Source: Nicotiana tabacum (Eukaryota > Streptophyta > Magnoliopsida > Solanales > Solanaceae). From it: a stretch of 64,000 nt of DNA. The notes below the pieces were generated by a model that saw only the letters and a program-made list of their open reading frames with translations, was not told where the DNA came from and made no database searches. The DNA is taken from contig NC_134087.1 in assembly GCF_000715075.1 (NCBI RefSeq), positions 157,963,436 to 158,027,435 on the forward strand, read 5' to 3'. Shown here piece by piece: positions 46,336 through 55,900 of this stretch (its first letter is position 1; every line of letters begins with the position of its first letter). Both the position numbers and the translations under genes were made by a program.

Positions 46336-46849
46336 GTGCAATGGGGGATTTTGTGAAGAGTCAAAAGAGGGAGGTGGAAGAAAAGGGTTTTTTTTTTCTC
46401 CTTACTGATATGTCATTTTGTTATTTGTCACATGGCCACATCAGCAGCATTTGGCCGTCACGCATGAATTAGTTTTGCTCGTTGTAAAAATTGTGTTCAA
46501 TTGACACAGTTTCAATTAGGTTTAGGTGTCCAATTAATACAACCTTCAGTTTAGGTGCCCAAATGGAAAAAAACAGGCAAGTTTAGGGGGCTACATATGT
46601 ATTCAGCCTTCGCCTGATGTTTAGGCCTACGAGTGCCTTTCATGTTACATTTGGGATGTGATAGGTAGAAACCAAACAGGTTATAACTCGTAACTATTTG
46701 GACTGAGGTAAGGTAATGAAATCTTGTTATGCACAAGAAGCTGACTAAAGCATACAAATTATCTCTACAGTGCATGATTTGGACGATTTGAAAGAGAAAA
46801 TTTTCCAGGATAAATCACATTGATACAATAATATAGTTAGAGGTTCGTT

Positions 46850-47155
46850 TGAGGCACGCTAAAGTCCAGGCACCTTAGTTAGGTTATGCGTCGGTTTAGG
46901 TTAAGGTGTGCATCTCTTTACTCATGAAATCTGTCTTGAGGAATGCATTAATTAACAATGGCTGTTTAACTTGATTGTATCTTTTAGTTCCATCGTTCAT
47001 ACAATTGTTATTTGTGCTTATACTTATTACATGTATACTTTTTTTTTATTTCATTTGTGCCTTTCTTCCTTAAAGCTCGTGTTGTATTTGTGCTTTGCAT
47101 TGAAAGCCCCAACGAATTCATTGTTTCTTTTTACCTTTGAAACATTGCAATAGTA
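46850..47155. mobile_element. Diverged relative of the 520 bp hAT-like element
   Basis: Phrases such as TTGTGCCTTTCTTCCTTAAAG, GTGCTTTGCATTGAAAGCCCC and TTTACCTTTGAAACATTG parallel the right part of 37488-38007. A GTTAGGTTATGCGTCGG phrase marks the left part. Ends and duplication are not clear. Confidence 0.4.
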
Positions 47156-47159
47156 TGCA

Positions 47160-47655
47160 CAACAAAATGGCAACCAGGCCTTGAAACAGTGTTCAGTTTG
47201 AGAAAGAGATGGTAATGACTGGAGATCAAAATGATCTCCAGACTCTTTCTTCCCGACCTAGTTGACTCTCTGGCCGTAGTTATTTAGGCGGTATTTCGAG
47301 ATCGAATTCCTCCCAGGAACACACGAAATAAAGACATGAACTGGTGTGGCGGGCGGCTTTTTTTTTTCACAATAAGACCTGGACGCTCCCTTGTATTTGG
47401 GGGAGTTGGACGGACGTTCCGCTCTTCGGGACTTTCTTTACTCTTTTTTTATTTAAACAAATAAAACTGAAAAAGACTGCTTGGAATTTAGAGTGACTGC
47501 CCAATTTTCAGGGGTTGTGATAGGAGCTGAGGCTCAATCTGATAGAGTCATTCCAAATAGTGTCAAACTAGAATTACCACAATCCTTTTTAGAAAAAGGT
47601 GGCTTAACTAATAGAGAATTTTTATGTCTACCAACTATTTTCTAAGGAGAACTAT
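47160..47655. other. Low-feature region
   Basis: No gene recognised. A short GC-richer stretch (47270-47440) with T- and A-runs looks like an unclassified repeat fragment. Confidence 0.35.
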
Positions 47656-47932
47656 TCAAATATTTTGACTTAGAAAAGGCTTACAATAAAGTCTTGAGGG
47701 AGGTTATGTGGAGATGTTTGGAGGCTAGAGGTGTACCTGTTGCATACATTAGGGTGATTAAAGATATATATGATGGAGCAAGACTTGGGTGAGCATAGGA
47801 GGAGGGGACTCGGATCACTTCCCAGTCATGTTGGGGTTGCACCAGGGATCGACACTCGGTCCTTTTTTGTTTGCCTGGGCGATGGATGTACTGACGCATC
47901 ACATCCAAGGGGAGCCAACTTTGGTAAATTGT
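47656..47932 (+). pseudogene. RTE-type LINE reverse transcriptase fragment
   Basis: The plus-strand frames read [20 protein letters not shown], then [20 protein letters not shown]. After a stop and frame change they give GDSDHFPVMLGLHQGSTLGP, then FLFAWAMDVLTHHIQGEPT. The FDLEKAYD-like block and HQGSxLxPFLFxxxMD are RT motifs of LINEs, closest in my recall to plant RTE elements. Only the middle of the RT is left and it is truncated on both sides, so it is inactive. Confidence 0.8.
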
Positions 47933-48012
47933 CTAATAGGTACTAGCCTTAATTGAGGTATCAAAATGAAAATTGAAGCCTACTTTAGGGGATGTCTATG
48001 TATTTGGCCTCA
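47933..48012. repeat. Decayed Mutator-like terminal repeat
   Basis: It contains GGTATCAAAATGAAAATTG, then TACTTTAGGGGATGTCTATG and TATTTGGCC. These match the right end of the Mutator-like element at 46540-46608 in order and spacing. No partner end was found. Confidence 0.4.
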
Positions 48013-48021
48013 ATTAACACA

Positions 48022-48252
48022 TTACTGGCCTTTCTCCCTGTCATGCGATCTCCAGTTGAATGCGCAAAGTATGTGTTGTAACAAGTGGCAAATAAATGCT
48101 TGAAAATCCTTGTATGATGGTTCCTCTAAGTAACACACATAGTTGAGACGGGGAGTTGATGGTTCTGGGTTGGCATAATCCTTTGCTAAACTCTCTAACC
48201 TTTCTAATCTTGTGTTCCTGAACTCAGCATCTACAGTCAAATGAAAGATCAT
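48022..48252 (-). other. Unrecognised open frame, 76 codons
   Basis: The minus-strand frame reads MIFHLTVDAEFRNTRLERLE, then SLAKDYANPEPSTPRLNYVC, YLEEPSYKDFQAFICHLLQH. Composition looks more protein-like than neighbouring chance frames and has no low-complexity run. I do not recognise a family, see no clear splice signals, and cannot say whether it is a decayed exon or chance. Confidence 0.25.
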
Positions 48253-48805
48253 AAAGATTATGTTTTCTAAGAAAATCTTTCATTTATTTGCATCTCTGGT
48301 GAGAGTGCGTGCGTGAAACCAAGCATTTTGTGGAACTCCTACATTAAACAACTTCTTGTTGTAAGCTCCAGGTACCAGCGAATGCATTACATCATCATAA
48401 TGTTTGTTTTTCCTCTCTGCTTTGAACTTCTTTTATTAAAATTATATTTGCATCTGGTGTAGTGTAATTTGACTCTTGATGTTGAGAACTAGATGGAAGA
48501 ACCGCTTTTTTATAAATTCCTGTCAAAATTATACATCAAATTTTATGTGACAATTACACTGTATCTGGGCGAGAATTTCCTAGTTGAGAGAACTTTTGTT
48601 GATGCTGCAGCCTTACCGGTTCTTTGCCGGTTACATACTTCAAACTTGCCTTTATGGTTCTTTTTCTTGCTTATACTCATCATTTATGTCCATGATTATT
48701 TGAGAAATAGATATATACATATTGGTTACACAAACCTGAAATCATCCATTTGGACTTTGATTTAGCTCAACATTTTCTGCTTCTTATACACTATATTGCT
48801 CTCAG

Positions 48806-49112
48806 GTGCATTGTTCTGCTCACAATGTCAAGGCACTAGGGTTAACTCTGTAGATCATTTCAACGGGCGGTTCAAAGCCGGTGGACTATGTTGGTTGTGC
48901 AGGTACTTGTTCTATCCTTTGTGCTTTTGGTGACTATGGTTTAACATTGTAATTTTGTTCTTAAGCAAGAAGATGCTGCAACGACGTCTGACGATTAATC
49001 ATATCCTTCATGTTTGCATTTTCTTTCTTCAGAGGTAAAAAACGATATGTTATGTGGTGACTGCATTGTTGCTGGATTTCTTGGTGGATTTATGAGTACG
49101 TTCGATGAGTAG
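48806..49112 (+). pseudogene. Duplicated BSD2-like exons 4 and 5, broken
   Basis: Exon 4 equivalent 48806-48902 still translates as CSQCQGTRVNSVDHFNGRFK then AGGLCWLCR, with one Gly of the second zinc motif changed to Arg. Exon 5 equivalent 49033-49112 has one extra C in GGTAAAAAACGATATG, which shifts the frame to an early stop. The third motif is also altered (CIVAG where CNGAG is expected). With no upstream exons or promoter it is a pseudogene fragment. Confidence 0.87.
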
Positions 49113-49393
49113 ACTTCATATGCACTATTCTCGGGTAGGTTCAGAGGCAAATCCAGAATGTATACTTTGATGGGTTCAATCTTTAAAATTTTTGCATTGA
49201 ACTCATTTCATCTTCGAGATTATAGATTTAGAATTTAATAATTATTGAATATTAGTGATTTTTCACATACATATTCATGCTTCATATTTAAAATATTGAA
49301 TTTAGTTGAATCATAAAAGTTATGATCCATCTGCTCCTAGGTGGGTTGCCACCATTGATCCCAAGAGAAGCACAACGAAGTATTTGATAAACA

Positions 49394-49498
49394 AACAACA
49401 ACGTACTCAGTGAAATCCCACAAGTAGGGTTTGCAGAGAATGGGGCATACGCAGACCTTACCCCTATCTTGTGAGAAGTAGAAAGGTTGTTTCCGATA
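49394..49498 (-). repeat. TS-type SINE fragment with 16 bp duplication
   Basis: AAGTATTTGATAAACA lies at 49378-49393 and 49499-49514. The paralogous site at 34752-34767 has a single copy and no insert. The insert is a 5'-truncated TS SINE (105 bp) with the AACAACAAC end at its left. Confidence 0.88.
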
Positions 49499-49765
49499 AA
49501 GTATTTGATAAACAGATTACATTATCATTTTCCTGTTCCAGTTTCACATGTTCAAGATTTCTTGAGCTTTATATTGTAGAAGAGTAGAAGCTTCTCTCTA
49601 ATGTAAGTGGAAGAAGCTTTGCATTAAGAAATTAGTGTTATATGACAAAGGACCTACATTTTGGCAAACCTATTTGCTAATGCCAGCATTTTAAGCAAGT
49701 TAGTGATTACAGAAGTGTATGTTCTTTTGGAACAACAAACTTGTGAAGATGCAAGATTATTAAGC

Positions 49766-50113
49766 AATAGTATGGTCAATACCGGGATAGGCTCTGCTCC
49801 AGTAACGTTAGCTCCAGTATTTTTCAATAGTCCTCTTGATGAATGCCACGTGGACAAAAGATCTTTTAAAGGCTAGATTCGTTTTCCATTTATTGAGTGA
49901 TAATTTTTTAACCAAAATGTTACAAAACAAAAAAAAACGAGTGGCACTCTTGCATTTTTCATTTTGAACATTTTTCTCATCTCCACTGTATTTACATTGC
50001 AAATAAACATCACACTTCTCCACAGAGTCTCCAAATAGACACCAATCAGTATATTTTAAATAGAGAAAATATCAGCTCATTCTCATCAGATGTAAGGAAA
50101 AACAAATTGGGTG
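49766..50113. other. Intergenic DNA, no gene seen
   Basis: Sequence beyond the duplication is AT-rich. A 71-codon frame at 49661-49876 runs across the duplication edge and has no recognisable features. Confidence 0.45.
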
Positions 50114-50509
50114 TGTTGCGGAAGATTGTGGGTTAACTAGCACACAATCCCACACAAAACAAATAGAGAAGAAAAATCAACACAAGGATTTAACGAGGTT
50201 CGGCTAAGGCTAATCCTTGGGGCAGAAGTAGAGAAAGTTTTTCACTATGAATGAGAAGAAAAGCACAGTACAATCTCTAGAATCCCAATTACAACCTCTA
50301 TATATATATCCCAAATAGTCCCAAACTTATAAGAGAAAGGTTTCCCACTTTGACAAGAACAATAGGTTTTCCTTTTCCAAATCTATTAGGAGAATGTGTT
50401 TTCCTAAACCTATAGGGATTATGAGTTTCCTAAAAATACAAGAAAATAATTCAAGCCATAAAATAACAAATCTTCTCCTTGCCTTGAATTCTCTTTATTA
50501 ACAGGAACA
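50114..50509 (-). repeat. 3' LTR of a second Copia remnant
   Basis: On the minus strand it runs from TGTTCCTGTTAATAAAG (or a few bases later) to TCTTCCGCAACA, with TG...CA ends. It lies directly after the Copia RNase H coding end. An inner CTATATATATA run supplies a TATA-like stretch. No partner LTR is in the window. Confidence 0.7.
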
Positions 50510-50549
50510 ACGTCTTTCTACCTTGCCCTTAACCCTTGTGAGGGCTCTA

Positions 50550-51665
50550 TTAAGTACTGCACACACCAGTCAAGTCTAGGCAATGCCAAAACTTGTTGGC
50601 CAGGACTGCATTGGTCATCATATCAGTTGGATTATCATGCGTAGAAACTTTCTCCACATTAACAACCCTTTTTGATATAATATCTCGAATAAATTGATGT
50701 CTGACTTCATTATACTTCATCCGCTCATGAAACATCTTATTCTTAGTAAGATGAATGACACTCTGACTGTCACAAAATATTGGTATCTTCTTCTGAGCTA
50801 GTCCAAGATTACTTACCAAACCTTGTAGCCAAATAGCCTCTTTTAGTACTTTCGTAATTGTCATATACTCAGCTTCTGTGATAGACAAAGCAACAAGAGA
50901 CTGCAAAGTCGCCTTCCAACTGATGACACTACCAGAAAGAGTAAAACATAACCAGTCAGATATCTTCTCTTATCTAAGTCTCCTGCATAATCTGGATCAA
51001 CATAGCCAACTAAGGATTCACTCAACTTGTCTTTGTAAAAAGTCAAGCGTACATGTGAGTACCTTTCAAATATCGGAAGATCCACTTCACTGCCTGCCAA
51101 TGTTCTTTACCGGAACATGCCATATATCTACTCACAACACTAACAACATGTGAAATGTCAGGGCAAGTGCAAACCATAGCATACATAATGCTACCTACAA
51201 CACTCGAATATGAAACACTAGACATATGTTACATCTCCTCGTTTGTTTTTGGTGACATGTTTGCAGACAACTTGAAATGGGAAGCAAAAGGAAAAGACAC
51301 ATCGTGTTAGATCTCTTGAAGACCTTTTCAATATAGGACAATTGAGACAACATTAACTTTCCAACCCTTCTATCTCGAGCAATCTCTATCCCCAATATCT
51401 TTTTTGCAGCACCCAAATCCTTCATCTCAAACTCCTCACCTAGCTGCTTCTTCAATCTGATAATATGTGACATGCTTCTAGCAGCAATAAGGATGCCACC
51501 CACATATAACAACAAATATACACGAGAATCATCTTCAAGCTTTTTGTAATACACACAACTATCATATGTACTTCGAGAAAATGTATTTTGAATCATGAAT
51601 GTATCAAATCTTTTATACCACTGCCTAGGCGACTGTTTCAGACCGTATAAAGATTTCTTAAGAAA
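50550..51665 (-). pseudogene. Copia RT C-terminus and RNase H (5'-truncated, Tork-like)
   Basis: Minus-strand frames give KKSLYGLKQSPRQWYKRFDT, YLLLYVGGILIAARS (YVDD changed to YVGG), LGEEFEMKDLGAAKKILGIE, then SYSSVVGSIMYAMVCTCPDI, PDYAGDLDKRRYLTGY, LVALSITEAEYMTI and the FCDSQSVIHLTKN tail. These are the RT palm to RNase H blocks in order, broken by at least three frame changes. The piece starts abruptly next to the Gypsy LTR at 51709, so a deletion or rearrangement removed the 5' part. Confidence 0.87.
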
Positions 51666-52369
51666 GCAAACATGATTTTTCTTATCTGAGTAACGAATTC
51701 CTCGGGTTGAGCCCGAGTAAAGAATTTTTGAAAGAAATTGTTTTTCTGAAAATGATATGAAAACTTGAATTGAAAATGAGTTAGAAAATATAGGTATCTG
51801 GCCCGTATTTTTGTTCCGGCGCCCGGTACAGGTTTTAAATATGCGTTAAGCACTTTCTGTGAAGTTTGGTCGAAATCAGACGTCGTTTGGCGTGTTTCGG
51901 ACCTAAATGTCTAAAGTTAGAAGATTGAGAAGTTTGAATTGGAAACGATGATTTTGAGGCTTGATTCTTTGATTATGATGTTATTTTTGGCGATTTGATC
52001 GCACAAGTAAGTCCATAAGGTATTTTTGAGATCATATGTATGTTTGGTTTGGAGCCCAGAGGGATCGGGTGAGTTTTGAGTGGGACCCGGGAGGTCTTAG
52101 ACTTAAAAAAATGCAGGTTCAGGTGTTGCAGGCCCCAGTGCGGCCGCGTCCATTTCCGCGCGGTTCGCGCTGGCAGCCATGCGGCCGCGGTGTTTTTCTA
52201 TGCGGTCCGCGTGGTGGGGTTCAGAGGGGTCGGTAGCCAGGTCGACCAGCGCGGCCGCGCACCAATTCAGTGCGGTCCGCGCTAGGTGGTTCAGAGAGAG
52301 CCCACTTTTTCCCTCCCTCGGCGCAGCCACGGTACATTTCTGCGCAGTCCGCGCCAGCCCCCAGCAAAG

Positions 52370-52377
52370 TATATAAA
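52370..52377 (+). promoter_or_regulatory. TATA box in Gypsy B LTR
   Basis: TATATAAA directly after the GC-rich block; the same is at 60263-60270 in the second LTR. Confidence 0.6.
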
Positions 52378-53329
52378 CTCGGGGTTTTCAGTCATTTTTC
52401 CACTTTTCAAAAAACCCAAAATTTAAGAGGCGATTTTCCAAACAACGTTTCTTCTCCAAAACGATTGGTAAGTGATTTCTAACTTAATTTCTTTACTCCT
52501 TGACATCTTTTAACATGATTTCAACTTGAATCAAGGATTTTCACAAATGGGAATTGGGGGTTTTGGTTAGAACTTAGGTTTTCTTAAATTTGGGGAGTTG
52601 GACCTCAAATTGAGGCCCCGATTTCAACACTAAGCATATATTTAGATTCATGGGGGAATGGGTAACCAGGTTTTGGTCCGAACCTCGAGTTTCGACTATG
52701 TGGGCCCGGGGGCATTTTCGACATTTTTTGGGAAAAACCTTGTAAAAACTATTTTATGCATTGCGGTTAGTTCCAATAGTATTCATTAATGCATTAAAGT
52801 AATTTGTGACTAGATTCGAGCGGTTGGGTGGTGAATTCGAGGGGTAAAGCTATTCTAGAAGCGTGAGTTGAGTTTGGAGCATTCGAGGTAAGTGGCTTGT
52901 CTAACCTTGTGTTGGGGACCTTTCCCCTTAGGATGTGCTATATTTGATAATTGAAATGCCTTGTACGTGAGGTGACGAGCGCGTACTTGAGCTAATTGTT
53001 GAAAATCCGACTTTTCCTTAAGTATTTCAATTGAGTTCTTTTTTTTCCTATTTTATTCTACTTGTGAATTTAGCATGTTGCTAGACTAGGAAGGCATGTT
53101 TAGTTGACTTAATTGCCTATTTGCTTAAATTGTCTGAATTGCATTACGTGAAGCATGTTAGGCTAGAAGTAAATGTTTACTTGGTACGGAATTAGCGTTT
53201 AATTTAATATTCTTGTGTTGTTGCTCTGTGTTTTAAATTGGGACTACGGGACGATATCCCGGGAGATTTCCCCTGCACTTTTACTTTGGGACTACGGGCT
53301 AGATTCCCAGGAGATCCCCTCGCATATAT

Positions 53330-53520
53330 ATTGAGGATACCAAGAGATCCTCGGGATACCAAGAGATCCCTGGCGTAAATTGAGGATACCGAGAGATCTT
53401 CGGGATACCAAGAGATTCCTGGCATATATTGAGGATACCAAGAGATCCTCGGGATACCAAGAGATCCCTAGTACATGTTGAGGATACTAAGAGATCCTCG
53501 GGATACTTAGAGATCCCCGG
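53330..53520 (+). repeat. Tandem hairpin array in Gypsy B LTR
   Basis: Four units of about 49 bp, each with two dyads: GAGGATACCAAGAGATCCTC and GGGATACCAAGAGATCCC (with point changes). The sequence repeats at 61224-61412. Frames on the minus strand here are by-products. Confidence 0.88.
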
Positions 53521-54175
53521 TTACTTCCCTTATGGTTTGCTTTCACCTCTGTTTCCGTTATTGTACTCTTATTATCCTGTATAGATTCTTATTGTAGATT
53601 CTCAATTGCACTGTTTATCTTATCCTGCCATCTTTATATTTTATTTAACCTCAGTAGGGCTCTGACCTTCCTTGTCACTACCCAACCGAGGTTAGGCTTG
53701 GCACTTACTGAGTACCGTTGTGGTGTACTCACGCCTCTTCTGCGCATGTTTTCTTGTGTAGATCCAGGTACCTCTACTCAGGTGCACTATCAGTGAGGTA
53801 GGAGGACTACGGAGACTTTGAGGTAGACCTGCTGCGTCCGCATACCGACGAGTCTCCCTCTTTATTCCATCTTTAGTATTTAGTTCTCTTTCCTTCCGTT
53901 TGTTAGATATTCTGGAGTTTGGAGCCTCTCTATACATATTCTGTAGCCTGTGTTTCCCGTGAGTTTCCGGGTTTTGGGATTGTTTTAGTCTTGAGATATT
54001 GAGTTGTACATGCCGAGCGGCATTCTGTACAATTTCTTTTTATTTATTTATTTAGATATGGTATTCTATTTTTCTACAATTATTATGTTTTTCTGTAAGT
54101 GTTAGGCTTACATGGTCACGGAGACCAGGTGCCGTTATGACATGTTCACGGTTGGTAAACTAGGGCCGTGACAAG

Positions 54176-54188
54176 TTGGTATCAGAGC
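54176..54188 (+). other. Primer-binding site of Gypsy B
   Basis: TTGGTATCAGAGC lies 2 bp after the LTR end, an exact initiator tRNA-Met match. A second copy follows the middle LTR at 62070-62082. Confidence 0.88.
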
Positions 54189-54377
54189 TCTAGGTTCATA
54201 GGAGTCACGGAACACATGCCGGATTATTAGAGTCTCGTTGATTGGTACAAAGACGTCTGTACTTATCTACGAGAGTCTATGTAACTGTTTAGGAAAAAAT
54301 TCTTCACTTCATTGATCTCCTTGTCATGCGATATTTTTGACATCAGTTTTAAACTTTTGTCTTCTATTCTCTCACAG

Positions 54378-55900
54378 ATGGTAAGGACACGTGCTACTCG
54401 GGACGATCAGGTACCCACACCCCCTCCTGCAGCCGTCAGAGGTAGGGGTCGGGGCAGAGGCCATGGACGTGCACGGGGTGCAGCTAGAGTACCTGCACGA
54501 GCTGCCGCTGAGGTACCGCCAGCAGATCCAGCCAGAGTTCAGGCACCCAACACGCCTACAACCACTACTACTCCAGTCTTTCAGGAGACATTGGCACAGT
54601 TTATGAGTATGTACACCACGCTGGCTCAGGCAGGGTTGCTTCCCCTTGCTGCAGCCACATCCCAGGCCGGAGGAGGGGCACAGACTCCCGCTGCCCGCAC
54701 TCCTGAGCAGCGAGTGCAGGTTGAGCAGGTCCCAGAGATCATTCCTGTACAGACTACAGTTCTAGTTCAGCCCGAGGATAGGGCAGCTACTTCTGAGGAT
54801 GAGCAGCGGAGACTCGAGAGGTTCAAGAAGTATGATCCTCCGGTTTTCAGTGGACTAGCGACAGAAGATGCCTTGGGATTTCTACAGGGTTGCCACCGTA
54901 TTCTTCGTACTATGGGAATTATCGGATCGAGCGGGGTTTCTTTCACTGTTTTCCAACTTTGGGGAGCCGCCTATGAGTGGTGGCGTACCTATGAGTTAGA
55001 CAGTCCAGACGAGGCTGCTTCACTGACTTGGACCCAGTTCTCAGACATGTTTTTGAGAGAGTTCGTCCCTTAGAGCCTTAGGGACGCATGGCGTGTAGAG
55101 TTTGAGCATTTGCGCCAGGGTGCTATGACTGTTTCAGAGTATGCCATCTGTTACACTAGATTGACTAGGCATGCACCAGCCTTGGTTGCTACTTCTCGCG
55201 AGAGGGTTTACCGGTTTGTTGAGGGGCTTATTCCTCCCATCATATCTAGTATGGCTCGTGAGTTGGAGATGGATATTTCTTATCAGCAGGTAGTGAGCAT
55301 TGCTAGGAGGGTTGAGGGTATGCATGCTAGGGAGAGAGAGGAGAGGGAGGCCAAGAGGTCTCGTGAGTCGGGCCATTTTTCTGGTGCTCGTACCCCAGCT
55401 GCAGGTCATCATGGTAGGGGCTATATGAGTCACCCCGTTCATTCAGCTCTTCCAGCAGCCAGCAATGCTCTAGCTCCTCCCAGATCTCAGGAGCCATATT
55501 ATGCACCTCCAGTTTCTAGCGCGTCTCCTACGCGGGGTGCTTTCAGAGGTCAGTCTAGCAGACCTGGCCCTAGCCAGTCACAGCCACCACGTCCGCCCAA
55601 AGCTTGTTTTGAGTGTGGTGACACACGCCACGTGGTGAGGGATTGCCCTAGACTTGGGAGGGGTGCACCTCCACAGACTTTTCAGCCACAACGTGCCCCG
55701 CAGAGTTCTCAGGCTATGGTTACAACTCCAGTTGCTACCCCACCTGCTCATCCAGCTAGAGGTGGAGGTCGGGGAGGTAGAGGTCACCCTAGAAGGGGAG
55801 GCCAGGCCAGATACTATGCCTTTCCTGCCCGTACCAAGGCTATTGTCTCCGATTCCGTCATCACAGGTATTATACTGGTTTGTCACAAAGATGCATCAGT
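54378..55900 (+). pseudogene. Gypsy B gag (one early stop)
   Basis: The start ATG gives MVRTRATRDDQVPTPPPAAV, then an Arg/Gly-rich run. The gag domain lies at about 54810-55340 ([35 protein letters not shown]). The zinc knuckle [14 protein letters not shown] is at 55605-55646. The frame is open except for TAG at 55071, where CAG is expected (FVPQS in relatives). It continues without a break into pol. Confidence 0.9.

Larger units (their letters stand above)
45335..46608 (+). mobile_element. Mutator-like element carrying host gene sequence (Pack-MULE), TSD TTCGCCTGA
   Basis: The exact 9 bp duplication TTCGCCTGA lies at 45326-45334 and 46609-46617. Terminal inverted repeats begin GGCTGAATACATATG at both ends and stay alignable for at least 84 bp, including CACCTAAACTGAAGGTTGTA. 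The 9 bp duplication and long inverted repeats are the marks of Mutator-like elements. No transposase is present. The interior holds promoter-like and coding sequence of an LRR receptor gene (see 46043-46330), so this fits a Pack-MULE. Strand is given by the captured gene. Confidence 0.85.
48447..49765 (+). repeat. Partial duplication of the BSD2-like gene 3' region
   Basis: The segment parallels 33869-35215. Shared landmarks in order are TTTGACTCTTGATGTTGAG, TGCTGCAGCCTTA, the exon 4 and exon 5 equivalents, the MITE at 49142, CCACCATTGATCCCAAGAG and GTGAAGATGCAAGATTATT. Exons 1-3 are not represented. The two copies differ by many substitutions and by reciprocal insertions (MITE in one, SINE in the other). 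Confidence 0.88.
51709..54173 (+). repeat. Truncated 5' LTR of Gypsy B
   Basis: It aligns with 59592-62067 but lacks the first 295 bp or so. It includes the GC-rich palindromic block (52130-52360), a TATA box TATATAAA at 52370, the hairpin array (53330-53520) and the terminal palindrome ending CCGTGACA. It differs from the downstream LTR by a few percent in the stretches I compared. Confidence 0.9.

Noticed and set aside
49661..49876. 71-codon frame as a small gene
   Set aside because: It crosses the edge of the duplicated BSD2 segment and has no counterpart in the other copy, no domain and no splice context.
53330..53520. CRISPR-like array
   Set aside because: Repeat and spacer are not distinct: every unit is a variant of the same sequence, it lies in a retrotransposon LTR, and the host is a plant.
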